64,000 bases of DNA from Sphingomonas baiyangensis. Its GTDB lineage: Bacteria > Pseudomonadota > Alphaproteobacteria > Sphingomonadales > Sphingomonadaceae. Below are positions 1 to 8,303 of the stretch, in pieces. The translations under genes and the position numbers were made by a program. How positions within the stretch are numbered: the first letter of the stretch is position 1; each line of letters opens with the position of its first letter. The notes under the pieces are model-generated. The model saw only the letters and a program-made list of their open reading frames with translations, was not told the DNA's origin and did not search any database. The stretch lies in NCBI RefSeq assembly GCF_005144715.1, contig NZ_SWKR01000002.1:496001-560000 (forward strand), written 5' to 3'.

Positions 1-532
1 AGCCACCGGTCGACGACGAGGTCGAGGAGCCACCGGTCGAGGTCGAGGAACCGCCCGAGCTGGTCGAGGTCGAGCCGCCGGTCGACGACGAGGTCGACGA
101 GATGACGATGCCGCTGCTGCCGCCACCGCCGCCGAAGAAGCCGCCGGCAAAGAAGCCGCCGCCGCCGAAACCGCCGCCGCCGCCGAGAATCACGGGGGCG
201 ACGCTACCGCCGCCGGCGAGCACCGGCATCTCGCCGCTCGAGCCGACATAGGGAGGCGGCAGCGGGATCGGCGCGCCCTGGTTGGTGACCGTCACCGTCG
301 CGGGCGGGCAGGCCGCCGTCTTGGTGATCGTCCGCCGCACGAGCTTCTTGCCCGGCGCGGCGGCGCTTGCGTATTTCGTGACGTCGCGCGGGGCGGCGAC
401 GCGCTTGGGCACGGTCTTCACGATCGTGCGCTCGGCCTTTGCCTGCTCGGTCATATGGACCGCGCCGCCGCCGACGATCGCGCCGCCAACGGTGCATGCG
501 CAAAGTTTCGCCAATGCCATCTTCACCGACAT
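1..532 (-). CDS. Ser/Thr/Gly-rich surface-like protein, C-terminus cut by window edge
   Basis: The frame is open from an ATG at 530-532 down to base 1, about 177 codons, and continues outside the window. The start MSVKMALAKLCAC is followed by a short hydrophobic Gly/Ala stretch, which could be a weak signal sequence or an anchor. A basic segment with a Tyr and a Pro-rich segment (PIPLPPPY) come next. From about residue 110 the protein is almost only Gly and Phe, then low-complexity Ser/Thr/Gly with repeats of the type SSTSSSTGG. No family is recognised. Composition suggests an extracellular or wall-associated low-complexity domain, but this is inference. The repeat DNA (AGCCACCGGTCGA at 1-13 and again at 28-40) could expand or contract. 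The start is chosen because it precedes the hydrophobic segment; no strong ribosome binding site is seen. Confidence 0.6.
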   Translation of the reverse strand, partial: MSVKMALAKLCACTVGGAIVGGGAVHMTEQAKAERTIVKTVPKRVAAPRDVTKYASAAAPGKKLVRRTITKTAACPPATVTVTNQGAPIPLPPPYVGSSGEMPVLAGGGSVAPVILGGGGGFGGGGFFAGGFFGGGGGSSGIVISSTSSSTGGSTSTSSGGSSTSTGGSSTSSSTGG

Positions 533-931
533 ACGCTTGTCTTTCCCTGTCTGGCAGATCGTTCTGCGATCCGCCAAATGAAGCAGTCGCTCGCCGCCAA
601 TGACCCTAAAGTGCAGAACAAAATATTAAGTGCAATCGCGTTAACCAACAACTTGCGTTCCGAAATGGAAAAACTGGCGGTTGCGCCGAGCACTCTTTGG
701 TTAACGCCCCGAAACGGGACGACTCCGCAGCTTGTGAAGTGGCGACCAAGCAGCGAAGCGGCGCATCGTTCAGTTAACGGCAAGCACCGATCGTCAATAG
801 ACTGATTCGCGAACGAAAAGACCCGGAAAACCCGGCTTGTGGCAATCACGCTGCGTCCCTATAGGCCGCAAGGGCAAAAGGTGGCGCGCCACGGGCATTG
901 GGGGCTTACGGCGCCGGGTGTGGAGAGTGGG
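533..931. other. Intergenic region, 399 bp, divergent promoters
   Basis: This region separates the surface-like protein (minus strand) and dksA (plus strand). Its 5' two thirds are less GC-rich than the surroundings and probably hold both promoters. It contains several TTAAC-type hexamers (TTAACC at 641-646, GGTTAA at 699-704, GTTAAC near 773). I see no convincing gene: short frames across it lack ribosome binding sites and recognisable sequence. Confidence 0.5.
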
Positions 932-1396
932 ATGGCGACGGTTTTGGAACGGTCCGACGATTTCGGCAAAGCGCCGATGGCTGCGAATGACGGAGGCACG
1001 GCATATCGCCCCCTCCCGTCCGAGCCGTTCATGAATGAGCGGCAGCAGGAATATTTCCGCGAGAAGCTGCTCGCCTGGAAAGATGCGATCCATCGCGAGG
1101 CCAAGGACACGCTGAGCCAGCTTCAGAGCGATTCGCTGCGCGAGGCCGACCTGACCGATCGCGCATCGAGCGAGACCGACTGGTCGATCGAGCTGCGCAC
1201 GCGTGATCGCCAGCGTAAGCTGATCGCCAAAATCGACGCGGCGCTGCGCCGTATCGAGGATGGCGAATATGGCTATTGCGAAGTGACGGGCGAGCCGATC
1301 AGCCTGGCACGGCTCGAGGCGCGGCCGATCGCGACGATGACGGTCGAGGCGCAGGAGCGGCACGAGCGTAACGAAAAGGTCTCGCGCGAGGACTGA
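932..1396 (+). CDS. dksA: RNA polymerase-binding transcription factor DksA
   Basis: DksA binds the RNA polymerase secondary channel and, with ppGpp, redirects transcription under starvation. The 154-residue protein has the expected order: a variable N-terminus, a long coiled-coil hairpin (about 35-110) whose tip carries DLTDRA at 73-78, matching the essential DxxDxA tip, then a C-terminal globular part (YGYCEVTGEPI, LARLEARPIATMTVEAQERHE). Of the four zinc-finger cysteines in the E. coli protein only the first (C116) is present; the others are Thr, Thr and Ala. This is seen in other alphaproteobacterial DksA proteins as far as I recall. The ATG at 932 is chosen because GGAGAG lies just upstream; the frame continues further 5' without family similarity. 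Confidence 0.93.
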   Translation: MATVLERSDDFGKAPMAANDGGTAYRPLPSEPFMNERQQEYFREKLLAWKDAIHREAKDTLSQLQSDSLREADLTDRASSETDWSIELRTRDRQRKLIAKIDAALRRIEDGEYGYCEVTGEPISLARLEARPIATMTVEAQERHERNEKVSRED

Positions 1397-1500
1397 GAGA
1401 TCGAACGCGGGTAGCGCCGAACTGGGTGTCCGGTTAACGCTTTCGACAGGGATTGCTGTTGTATTGGCGGCGACACCGACACTGCCGACGCTAATCGAGC

Positions 1501-1875
1501 ATGACCATGGACCGCTACGCGCACGATCCCGTTCCCCCCGGCGACGACGATGCCGGCACGCAGCGCAACGCCGCGCGCGACAGTCTGCTGCTTACCGCGA
1601 CGCTGCGAATCGGCGACGCTGAAACGACGGTGCGCATCCGCAACCTGTCGGCAGGTGGCCTGATGGCCGAATATGGCCGCTCGCTCCCGCTCGACACCGC
1701 TGTCGACGTCGACATCCGGGGCATCGGCTGGACGGCGGGCAAGGTTGTCTGGGCGGTCGATGGTCGCCTTGGCATCGCTTTCGATGCGCCGATCGACCCG
1801 CTACTCGCGCGCAAGCCCGTGGGGAGCGGCAAACAGACGCCGGTATATTTGAAGCCGCCTCTGTCGCGTCGCTGA
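1501..1875 (+). CDS. PilZ domain protein
   Basis: This is a 124-residue single-domain protein. PilZ domains bind cyclic di-GMP and pass the signal to motility, adhesion or polysaccharide machinery. The two hallmark motifs are visible: a basic stretch QRNAARDS near residue 22, where RxxxR usually lies (here only a degenerate form), and RNLSAGGLMAE at about 49-59, matching [D/N]xSxxGG. Because the first motif is degenerate, c-di-GMP binding is likely but not assured. The gene stands alone between dksA and convergent genes, with a strong hairpin downstream. No output partner is adjacent. Confidence 0.85.
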   Translation: MTMDRYAHDPVPPGDDDAGTQRNAARDSLLLTATLRIGDAETTVRIRNLSAGGLMAEYGRSLPLDTAVDVDIRGIGWTAGKVVWAVDGRLGIAFDAPIDPLLARKPVGSGKQTPVYLKPPLSRR

Positions 1876-1908
1876 TTCGCTGAAATATAGTCTTAACGGA
1901 CGCGCGGA

Positions 1909-1934
1909 CCGCGCTGCCCGGTAAGGCAGCGCGG
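1909..1934. terminator. Hairpin terminator between convergent genes
   Basis: A perfect 10-bp stem, CCGCGCTGCC (1909-1918) and GGCAGCGCGG (1925-1934), has a six-base loop. It lies between the stop codons of the PilZ gene and the convergent DUF465 gene and could serve both. No T-run follows. Confidence 0.65.
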
Positions 1935-1942
1935 CGGTCACG

Positions 1943-2098
1943 TCAGTGCGCGGCGATCTCCTCCTTGACGCGCAGCTTCTGACGCTTCAATTCGCCCAGC
2001 ACGCTCTGATCGGGGAGCGGCCGCTGCGCTTCGGCCGCGATGCGGCGATCGAGCGTGGCGTGCTTGGCTTCCAGCGCGGACAGGTGCGGGGTCTGCAT
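1943..2098 (-). CDS. Small DUF465 (YdcH-like) protein
   Basis: This is a 51-residue helical protein, MQTPHLSALEAKHATLDRR through LKRQKLRVKEEIAAH. It fits the DUF465/YdcH family of short alpha-helical proteins of unknown function: a segment near HLSALEAKHATLD followed by LKRQKLRLKEEI. A good ribosome binding site (AGGAGAACGCTGCA before the ATG) fixes the start at 2098. It sits back to back with a second member of the same family 160 bp away. Function is unknown. Confidence 0.85.
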   Translation of the reverse strand: MQTPHLSALEAKHATLDRRIAAEAQRPLPDQSVLGELKRQKLRVKEEIAAH

Positions 2099-2258
2099 TG
2101 CAGCGTTCTCCTGACTTTCGGGTTGGGGGAGCCGAGTAAACCATCAATGCGTGTTAATGTCGCGTGTCTTTGCGGCGGCTTTCGACATTCCGTGCAAAAA
2201 AGCGCGTCAAACAGAATGGCGGCTGGACATGCCCGGCCGACTGCGAGAGGGGTTGGCC

Positions 2259-2456
2259 ATGGACGAGGCCGAACTCCAGCGCCGGCTTGAACTGCTGCGA
2301 GTCGAGCATCGCGATCTCGACGCCGCGATCGCGGCGATGCTCGATACGGGTGCAAAGGATCAGTTGCAGATCGCCCGCCTGAAGAAGCGCAAGCTCAGGC
2401 TGCGCGACGAGATCGCATTGGTCGAGGACGAACTGGTGCCCGATATCATCGCCTGA
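2259..2456 (+). CDS. Small DUF465 (YdcH-like) protein, second copy
   Basis: This is a 65-residue helical protein starting MDEAELQRRLELLRVEHRD and ending in LKKRKLRLRDEIALVEDELVPDIIA. The motif pair (a helix with VEHRDLDAAI, then KKRKLRLRDEI) matches the DUF465 family, and the protein is paralogous to the one encoded divergently at 1943-2098. The ATG at 2259 follows GAGAGGGG; the frame is open further upstream but without family similarity. It precedes the RcdA-like gene by 79 bp. Function is unknown; two helices separated by a turn suggest a small coiled-coil hairpin. Confidence 0.85.
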   Translation: MDEAELQRRLELLRVEHRDLDAAIAAMLDTGAKDQLQIARLKKRKLRLRDEIALVEDELVPDIIA

Positions 2457-2535
2457 CCTGCGCCACGGCGGGACAGATGGGCGGCGGGTGCAATGACCGG
2501 CTTGTGCGGATCGTGCGATGTGGCATGCCCAAACC

Positions 2536-2994
2536 ATGCCCCACGCACCCGCCTCGCGTATCGAACGCCGCCTGATCGACTCGCTCTACGTCGAGGCGAT
2601 GGTGCTGGCCGATGAGGCGCGGGGGTATTTCGATGATTGCGGTCGTGCCGACCGTGACCTGCTGGCGCCGCTCGAGCGAGTCTCGTTTTCGTGCGAGTCG
2701 CTCAAGGTGACGACGCGGTTGATGCACGTTATCGCCTGGCTGCTGACGCAGCGTGCGGTCGAAGCAGGCGAATTGCGGCCGAGCGAGGCAATGGATCGCG
2801 CGCGGCGGCTGGGCGAGGCACCGGTCAGCGAGCCCATCGCCATCGCGGCGTTTCCAGCCCGCGCGCGCTCACTCATAGCGGCGAGCATCGATCTGCACCG
2901 TCGCACCGCGCTGCTCGATGGCGCACGCGACGCGCCACCGGAAGCAACGAGCCCGGCGCGCCGGATGCAGCAGAAGCTCGCCGGCGCGCTCTAG
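2536..2994 (+). CDS. RcdA-like protein (DUF1465)
   Basis: This is a 152-residue all-helical protein with the start RIERRLIDSLYVEAMVLADE followed by ARGYFDDCGR, and later FSCESLKVTTRLMHVIAWLL. These match DUF1465, the family of Caulobacter RcdA. In Caulobacter RcdA is an adaptor that helps ClpXP deliver substrates, including the cell-cycle regulator CtrA, for degradation at the cell pole. The same role here is inference by family. The start is uncertain: ATG at 2536 gives the shorter protein and ATG at 2518 adds six residues; neither has a clear ribosome binding site. It ends 9 bp before the convergent lipoprotein gene. Confidence 0.8.
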   Translation: MPHAPASRIERRLIDSLYVEAMVLADEARGYFDDCGRADRDLLAPLERVSFSCESLKVTTRLMHVIAWLLTQRAVEAGELRPSEAMDRARRLGEAPVSEPIAIAAFPARARSLIAASIDLHRRTALLDGARDAPPEATSPARRMQQKLAGAL

Positions 2995-3002
2995 GGACCT
3001 GC

Positions 3003-3197
3003 TCAGTCGTCGACGACGGTTCCTACCACCGCGCCGCCGACGCCGCCAACCGCTGCGCCCTGGCGAACGTCTCCACCCGTCGCCGCGGCGATACCCGCGC
3101 CGCCGGCGCCACCGATCGCCGCACCGCGCAGCGTCGAACAGGCGCCAAGCGATCCGGCAGCGGCGAGGAGCATGGTGGTGGCAAGCAGCTTCTTCAT
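3003..3197 (-). CDS. Small glycine-zipper lipoprotein
   Basis: This 64-residue protein begins MKKLLATTMLLAAAGSLGAC, a typical lipoprotein signal with Cys at residue 20 as the likely lipidated residue. The rest is a glycine-rich stretch (RGAAIGGAGGAGIAAATGG, then AAVGGVGGAVVGTVVDD) of the glycine-zipper type, which packs against membranes. It is probably anchored in the outer membrane. The start at 3197 is chosen because it opens the signal peptide; the frame extends 15 codons upstream without a signal. Confidence 0.8.
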   Translation of the reverse strand: MKKLLATTMLLAAAGSLGACSTLRGAAIGGAGGAGIAAATGGDVRQGAAVGGVGGAVVGTVVDD

Positions 3198-3295
3198 GGG
3201 CGTGTCTCCATCGGTTCGGGTAACGCTATTGCTAATTATCAAACCGCCGCCCGGTTCCGATGATGACGGTCGCGCAACAACCGCATGGACCGCAT

Positions 3296-4300
3296 CTACG
3301 CCCAGCCTTCGAGCACCTGATCGGGCGGGCGGTGCCCATCGGCCCAGACGCGGATGTTGGCGATGACGCGATGCCCCATAGCCTCGCGCCCCTCGAAGGT
3401 CGCCGATCCGAGATGTGGCAGCAACACCACGTTGGACAAGGCGAGCAGCCGCGAGTCGACGGCGGGTTCATGCGCATAGACGTCGAGCCCGGCGCCGGCG
3501 ATCCGCCCCGCTTCGAGCGCATTGATCAGTGCGGGCTCGTCGATCAGCTCGCCGCGCGCGGTATTGATGACATAGACGTGAGGCGAAAGCAGCGCGAGCC
3601 GCCGCGCATCGAGCAGATGTTCGGTCTTGTCGGTATGCGGCGCATGCAGCGTGAGGATATCGACGCTGCGCAGCATCGTATCGAGTTCGGGGTGCCATTG
3701 CGCATCGGTCATCTGCTCGACCGACGCGGGCAGGCGATGGCGGTTGTGATAATGGATCGTCAGGCCGAAGGCGCGCGCACGCATCGCCACGGCCTGGCCG
3801 ATGCGGCCCATGCCGACGATGCCCAGCGCCTTGCCGCCGATCCGGTGTCCCAGCATCGCGCAGGGGCTCCAGCCCGTCCATTGGCCCGATCGCATCAGCT
3901 TCTCGCCTTCGGCCAACCGGCGCGGCACCGACAGGATCAGCGCCATCGTCATGTCGGCGGTATCCTCGGTCAGCACGCCGGGCGTGTTGGTGACGACGAT
4001 GCCGCGCGTACGCGCAGCCTTGAGGTCGATATGGTCGAAACCGGTGCCATAGCTCGCGATGAGGCGCAGGCGGCCGCCGGCGCCCGCGATCAGCGCGGCA
4101 TCGATCCGGTCGGTCACGGTGGGGACGAGGACGTCGGTGTTGGCCATCGCGTCGTCCAGCGCCGCATGGTCCATCGGACGATCGTCCTGATGCGCCACGA
4201 CGTCGAACAGGTCAGACATGCGCGCGAGCACGCGATCGGGCAGGCGCCGCGTGACGACCACCTTGGGGCGAAGCAGGCGCGATCCTTCAACCATCGCCAT
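3296..4300 (-). CDS. D-2-hydroxyacid dehydrogenase (glyoxylate/hydroxypyruvate reductase type)
   Basis: This 334-residue cytoplasmic enzyme belongs to the D-isomer-specific 2-hydroxyacid dehydrogenase family, which reduces 2-oxoacids such as glyoxylate or hydroxypyruvate with NAD(P)H. Visible marks are SYGTGFDHIDL in the catalytic domain, the Rossmann motif GIVGMGRIGQAVA, the block LTLHAPHTDKTEHLLD, the catalytic-Arg region INTARGELIDEPAL, the Glu region GAGLDVYAHEP and the catalytic His in LLPHLGSAT. Length is normal. After the Rossmann motif, HYHNRHRLP suggests a preference for NADP, but substrate cannot be read from sequence. ATG at 4300 or 4294 are both possible. It is divergent from the SH3 protein gene. 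Confidence 0.9.
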   Translation of the reverse strand: MAMVEGSRLLRPKVVVTRRLPDRVLARMSDLFDVVAHQDDRPMDHAALDDAMANTDVLVPTVTDRIDAALIAGAGGRLRLIASYGTGFDHIDLKAARTRGIVVTNTPGVLTEDTADMTMALILSVPRRLAEGEKLMRSGQWTGWSPCAMLGHRIGGKALGIVGMGRIGQAVAMRARAFGLTIHYHNRHRLPASVEQMTDAQWHPELDTMLRSVDILTLHAPHTDKTEHLLDARRLALLSPHVYVINTARGELIDEPALINALEAGRIAGAGLDVYAHEPAVDSRLLALSNVVLLPHLGSATFEGREAMGHRVIANIRVWADGHRPPDQVLEGWA

Positions 4301-4395
4301 GTCATGTGGCGACCCGCCCCGCCAGTCAACGCCGCGCAGCCTTGTCGGCCACGCGAGCAGCGCGCTAGAGAGTCGCGCGTAACAGGGAGAGTTGG

Positions 4396-4875
4396 ATGCG
4401 CGTGCGAGGATGGACGGCGGGACTGCTGATGCTCGCGCTCGCGGCCGGCGTCGCCGAGGCGCAGACGCGCAAGCCGCCCTATTACGCCTCGATCGCCGCC
4501 AGCGAGGCGCGGATGCGCACCGGGCCGGGACGCAATTTTCCCGTGAACTGGGTGTATGTGCGTGCCGATCTGCCGATCCGCGTGATCGACATCTATCAGG
4601 ACTGGCGCAAGGTCGAGAGTTCGGACGGCACGCAGGGCTGGATGCAGGTGGGGCTGCTGAGCGATCGGCGAACCGCGATCGTGCAGGACGATGTGGTCGC
4701 GTTGCGCGAGGCCGCGCGGCCGGGCGCACGCGTGTCGTGGCGCGCGGCACCCGGCGTGGTCGGGCGGATCAGCCGCTGCGCGCGCGGCTGGTGCTATCTC
4801 GACGTCAAGGGCCGGGGCGGGTTCGTCGAGCAGGCGCGGCTGTGGGGCGTCGGGCCGACCGAAGACGTCGACTGA
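4396..4875 (+). CDS. Secreted bacterial SH3-domain protein
   Basis: This 159-residue protein has an N-terminal signal peptide (RVRGWTAGLLMLALAAGVAEAQ, cleavage after AEA). Two SH3-like repeats follow: ARMRTGPGRNFPVNWVYVRAD with DWRKVESSDGTQGWMQ at about 37-80, and a second half ending in CARGWCYLDVKGRGGFVEQ. This is the DUF1058/SH3_4 arrangement found in periplasmic proteins that probably contact peptidoglycan or envelope proteins. A GGGAGAG site precedes the ATG. Its function is unknown. Confidence 0.85.
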   Translation: MRVRGWTAGLLMLALAAGVAEAQTRKPPYYASIAASEARMRTGPGRNFPVNWVYVRADLPIRVIDIYQDWRKVESSDGTQGWMQVGLLSDRRTAIVQDDVVALREAARPGARVSWRAAPGVVGRISRCARGWCYLDVKGRGGFVEQARLWGVGPTEDVD

Positions 4876-4884
4876 CGCACTGCG

Positions 4885-5889
4885 TCAATATTTGTCGCGC
4901 CGCGGTTTGTGCTGGCGCTTGCTGGGTAGCGAATCGGCCATCACTGCGCCGCGCTGTCCGATCGGCCGCTCGCGACCCGTCGTGGTGTCGACCCCGGTCT
5001 GGCGCTCGGCCTCGGCGTTGATTTCGGCGCCGATCAGCACGGCATAGCTCGACACGAACAGCCACATCAGCAGCACCACCACCGCACCGAGCGCGCCATA
5101 GGTGGCGTTGTAGTTGGCAAAATTGGCGACATAGATGCCGAAGCCCAAAGTCGCGCCGAGCCACAGCAGCGTGGCGGCGACCGATCCGATCGAGAGCCAT
5201 TGCCAGCGCGCGCGCGCGCGATCGGGGCCGTAGCGATAGACGAAGGCGAAGGCGGTGCTGGCGATCAGCGTAGCGATCAGCCACGTCACGATCTGGATGA
5301 GCAGCACGCCGCTCGAACCCAGATAGTCGCTGAGGAAGCGCAGATAGCCGAGCGCGCCCGCCGAGACGAGGCCGACCAGAGCAGCCAGCACTGCGCCCAG
5401 CGTGAGGAACGCCGAGAGCAGCGTCGTCTGGATGATGTTGCGGCCTTCCTCCTCCTCGTAGATCACGTTGAGCGCCTGGATGATCGCCGACGATGCACGC
5501 ATCGCTCCGTAGACCGAGAGCGTGAGCGCGATCACGAGGCTGAGGCCGGCGGTTTCGGCGGCAGTGGTGACGACGGCGATGAGCTGGTCGGACACCAGCC
5601 GGGCGGCATCGGGTGGCAGCAGTTCGAAGATGGTATCCATGTGGCGTACCACCGCCGCCGGATCGGCGAACACGCCGTAGCTCATCACGATCGCGCCGAG
5701 CAGCGGCACGAACGAGAGGAAGGCGTAGAACGCGACGCCCGCCGCCATCAGCGTGAGGTTGTGATAGCCCATCATCACCCAGACGCGCGCGAGGATCGCC
5801 TTCCAGGCGCGCCACGGATGTTCCCACGGACGGCGCGAGGCTCCGCCGGGCACATTCTCCGGTGCGGTCCTTACTTCCGTGTCGCTCAT
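4885..5889 (-). CDS. YihY/BrkB family inner-membrane protein
   Basis: This 334-residue integral membrane protein belongs to the YihY/BrkB (UPF0761) family. The family block NLTLMAAGVAFYAFLSFVPLLGAIV lies near residue 45, and about six membrane segments follow, ending with LLMWLFVSSYAVLIGAEINAEAE, which is the family's C-terminal signature. The C-terminal tail is charged. The family's function is not settled; the old ribonuclease BN assignment was wrong, and transport has been proposed. ATG at 5889 is chosen for the upstream CAGGAAAG site; the frame is open about 166 codons further upstream but without family sequence. It converges on the SH3 gene. Confidence 0.88.
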   Translation of the reverse strand: MSDTEVRTAPENVPGGASRRPWEHPWRAWKAILARVWVMMGYHNLTLMAAGVAFYAFLSFVPLLGAIVMSYGVFADPAAVVRHMDTIFELLPPDAARLVSDQLIAVVTTAAETAGLSLVIALTLSVYGAMRASSAIIQALNVIYEEEEGRNIIQTTLLSAFLTLGAVLAALVGLVSAGALGYLRFLSDYLGSSGVLLIQIVTWLIATLIASTAFAFVYRYGPDRARARWQWLSIGSVAATLLWLGATLGFGIYVANFANYNATYGALGAVVVLLMWLFVSSYAVLIGAEINAEAERQTGVDTTTGRERPIGQRGAVMADSLPSKRQHKPRRDKY

Positions 5890-6075
5890 GCGCTTTCCTG
5901 TCTCCGTCGCTGGCGCATGTCTGCACCCCCATCGTCGAACGAACGTCGCATCGCGCGCGAAAGATGCATCGAAACGACACAACGCGGCGTTTTGATGCTG
6001 ACTTAAAAGCAAATTCAGTCTGATAGGGAGCCAATATCGCCCTGCCGCGTTGGGAGGGCTTCGAAAGGGGCGGAG

Positions 6076-6091
6076 CATGCCGAGGGGCATG
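6076..6091 (+). other. Leader hairpin with GAGG loop upstream of tamA
   Basis: CATGCC and GGCATG form a perfect 6-bp stem closed by a GAGG tetraloop, 16 bases before the tamA start codon. A similar hairpin with the same loop lies before secA. It may be only a local fold; no regulator is known. Confidence 0.35.
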
Positions 6092-6107
6092 TCCGAGCGG
6101 GGACCGG

Positions 6108-8303
6108 GTGCGAGAAGCAACACACAGCTATCTATGGTTGCTGGCGAGCGTGTCGCTCTCGCCAGCGATTGCTGCTGCGCAGAGCAATGCGAGCGCGTCG
6201 GCGCCGGTGCAGTCCACCTCCAGCGAGCCTGCGCCGTCCCCGCAAGCCATCGTGCCCGATGCCGAGTTCGAGCAGGCGCTGCCCTCGCTGTCCGACGACC
6301 CAAACGCACCGCTCGAGCCGATCGAGGATTTCGAAACACCGGCCGCGCCGCCGCCGGTAACGAACACCCGTCCCGACGTGCCGGCACCCCAGATCACCGA
6401 TCCTGCCGCCATACCGCCACAGCCGCTGCCCGATGAGGCTACGCTCGCCGAGCCGCTGCCGCCACTTGCCACGTTCGACATCAATCCCCCGGTCGAAACC
6501 GCCGAAGGGCCCGATCCGCGAACCGTCGAGATCCGGTACACCGTGGCGGTCACAGGTCTCGAGGAGCTCGAGCTCAACGGCCAGTTCGAAGAGCTTTCGG
6601 CGCTCGAGGAGGGTGACGGCAAGGCGGCCAACGCCGCGATGGTCGCCGCGCGGGCGCGCGAGGACGAGCAGCTTGCGGTGCGGCTCATGCGCTCGCTCGG
6701 CTATTACGACGCGGCGGCGGTGTCGACGATCGAGCAGAATCCGGCCAATTCGGGCAATCTGGTGGTGCGCATGAACTCGACGCCGGGCGAGCGCTATTCG
6801 CTGGCATCGGTGACGATCAACGGCGGCCCGACGGTGCCGCCCGAATTGCTGACGCGCGAATTGCCGCTCAAGGTGGGCGACTCGATCGAGGCGGTGCGCG
6901 TACAGGGTGCCGAGGCCAATCTGGCGCTCAAATTGCCGCAGCAGGGCTATCCCTTTGCCGAGATCGGCCAGCGCGACATTCTGCTCGACGAGCGTGACTT
7001 CACTGGCGACTATACGCTGCCCGTCACGGTCGGTCCGCGCGCGTCGTTCGCGACGATCAGTACCGAGGGCGATCTTGCCTTCGATCGCGACCATGTCGAG
7101 TTGCTCGCGCGCTTCGAGCCCGGCGAGCTTTACGACGTGCGGATGGTCGACGACCTGCGCGATGCGCTGATCGCGACCAACCTGTTCTCGACCGTATCGG
7201 TCGAGCCGCAGCGCACCGGCCGAGCCGGCCCCGACGGCACCGAGCAGGTCGACCTGCTGGTGCGCCAGAATGCCGGCCCGCCGCGCACGCTTGCCGCCGA
7301 AGCCGGCTACGGCACGGGGCAGGGTATCCGCGTCGAGGGTACGTGGACCCATCGTAACCTGTTTCCGCCCGAGGGCGCGCTGATCGGCAACGTCATTGCC
7401 GGCACGCAGGAGCAAGGCGCGGGGCTGACCTTCCGCCGCTCGAATGCCGGGCGGCGCGATCGCACCTTCCAGTTGCAGGCGCTCGCCAACCGATCGAACT
7501 ACGATGCGTTCGAGGCGTTCACCGGCACGCTTGCCGCGCGCATCAGCTATGATTCGACGCCGATCTGGCAGAAGCGCTTCACCTATTATTATGGCGTCGA
7601 GCTGATCGGCACCAACGAGGACGTGTTCGATTTTGACCTCAACGAACGCGTGCGGCGCACCTACGGCATCGCCGCGCTGCCGCTGTTCGCGGGCTTCGAT
7701 ACGTCGGACGATCTGCTCAATCCCACGCGCGGCTTCCGCCTCAAGCTCAATCTCAGCCCCGAAGGCTCGATCCAGGGCGCGTCGCGTTTCTATGCGCGCA
7801 CGATGGTCGAGGCGACGGGCTATTTCCCGGTCAGCGACAGTCTGGTGATCGCCGGCCGTGCGCGCGCCGGCGGTATTTTCGGTATCGACCGCGACGATCT
7901 GGCGCCTTCGCGCCGCTATTATGCCGGCGGCGGCGGATCGGTGCGCGGCTTCGGCTTCCAGGAACTCGGCCCGCGCACGATCGAGGCCAATCCCGATTTC
8001 GATCCCGAGGACGAAGACAGCTCGCCCACCATCTTCCGCCCGGTGGGCGGTCGCAGCCTCAACGAGTTCGCGATCGAGGCCCGCTATCGTTTCGGCAATT
8101 TCGGCATCGTGCCGTTTCTTGATGCCGGCCAGGTCTATGATTCGTCGCTGCCCAAGGGATCGGACCTCAGGTTCGGCGCGGGCATCGGCGGGCGCTTCTA
8201 CACCAATTTCGGTCCGATGCGCGTCGACGTGGCCACGCCGATCAACCGGCAGGAGGGCGAATCGCTGATCGCGCTCTACATCTCGATCGGGCAGGCGTTC
8301 TGA
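6108..8303 (+). CDS. tamA: TamA, Omp85-family outer-membrane assembly protein
   Basis: This 731-residue outer-membrane protein is the outer-membrane half of the translocation and assembly module. It starts at GTG 6108 with a signal peptide (YLWLLASVSLSPAIAAAQ). An acidic Pro-rich stretch (about 25-140) is followed by POTRA repeats (about 150-390, including GERYSLASVTINGG and ELYDVRMVDDLRDALIATNLFSTV). The barrel runs from about 400, with the Omp85 block YYAGGGGSVRGFGFQELGPR, and ends in the terminal Phe of LYISIGQAF used for barrel assembly. The stop overlaps the tamB start by one base, so translation is coupled. The long low-complexity segment before the POTRA domains is notable. Length is somewhat greater than E. 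coli TamA. Confidence 0.93.
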   Translation: MREATHSYLWLLASVSLSPAIAAAQSNASASAPVQSTSSEPAPSPQAIVPDAEFEQALPSLSDDPNAPLEPIEDFETPAAPPPVTNTRPDVPAPQITDPAAIPPQPLPDEATLAEPLPPLATFDINPPVETAEGPDPRTVEIRYTVAVTGLEELELNGQFEELSALEEGDGKAANAAMVAARAREDEQLAVRLMRSLGYYDAAAVSTIEQNPANSGNLVVRMNSTPGERYSLASVTINGGPTVPPELLTRELPLKVGDSIEAVRVQGAEANLALKLPQQGYPFAEIGQRDILLDERDFTGDYTLPVTVGPRASFATISTEGDLAFDRDHVELLARFEPGELYDVRMVDDLRDALIATNLFSTVSVEPQRTGRAGPDGTEQVDLLVRQNAGPPRTLAAEAGYGTGQGIRVEGTWTHRNLFPPEGALIGNVIAGTQEQGAGLTFRRSNAGRRDRTFQLQALANRSNYDAFEAFTGTLAARISYDSTPIWQKRFTYYYGVELIGTNEDVFDFDLNERVRRTYGIAALPLFAGFDTSDDLLNPTRGFRLKLNLSPEGSIQGASRFYARTMVEATGYFPVSDSLVIAGRARAGGIFGIDRDDLAPSRRYYAGGGGSVRGFGFQELGPRTIEANPDFDPEDEDSSPTIFRPVGGRSLNEFAIEARYRFGNFGIVPFLDAGQVYDSSLPKGSDLRFGAGIGGRFYTNFGPMRVDVATPINRQEGESLIALYISIGQAF

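Noticed and set aside
626..644. CtrA box (TTAA-N7-TTAA) before dksA
   Set aside because: The two TTAA are 11 bases apart instead of 7; the other TTAAC hexamers nearby are single half-sites of low significance.
5890..6387. N-terminal extension of the YihY protein to about 500 residues
   Set aside because: The added sequence has no family similarity, runs opposite the tamA signal region, and a good start with ribosome binding site exists at 5889.
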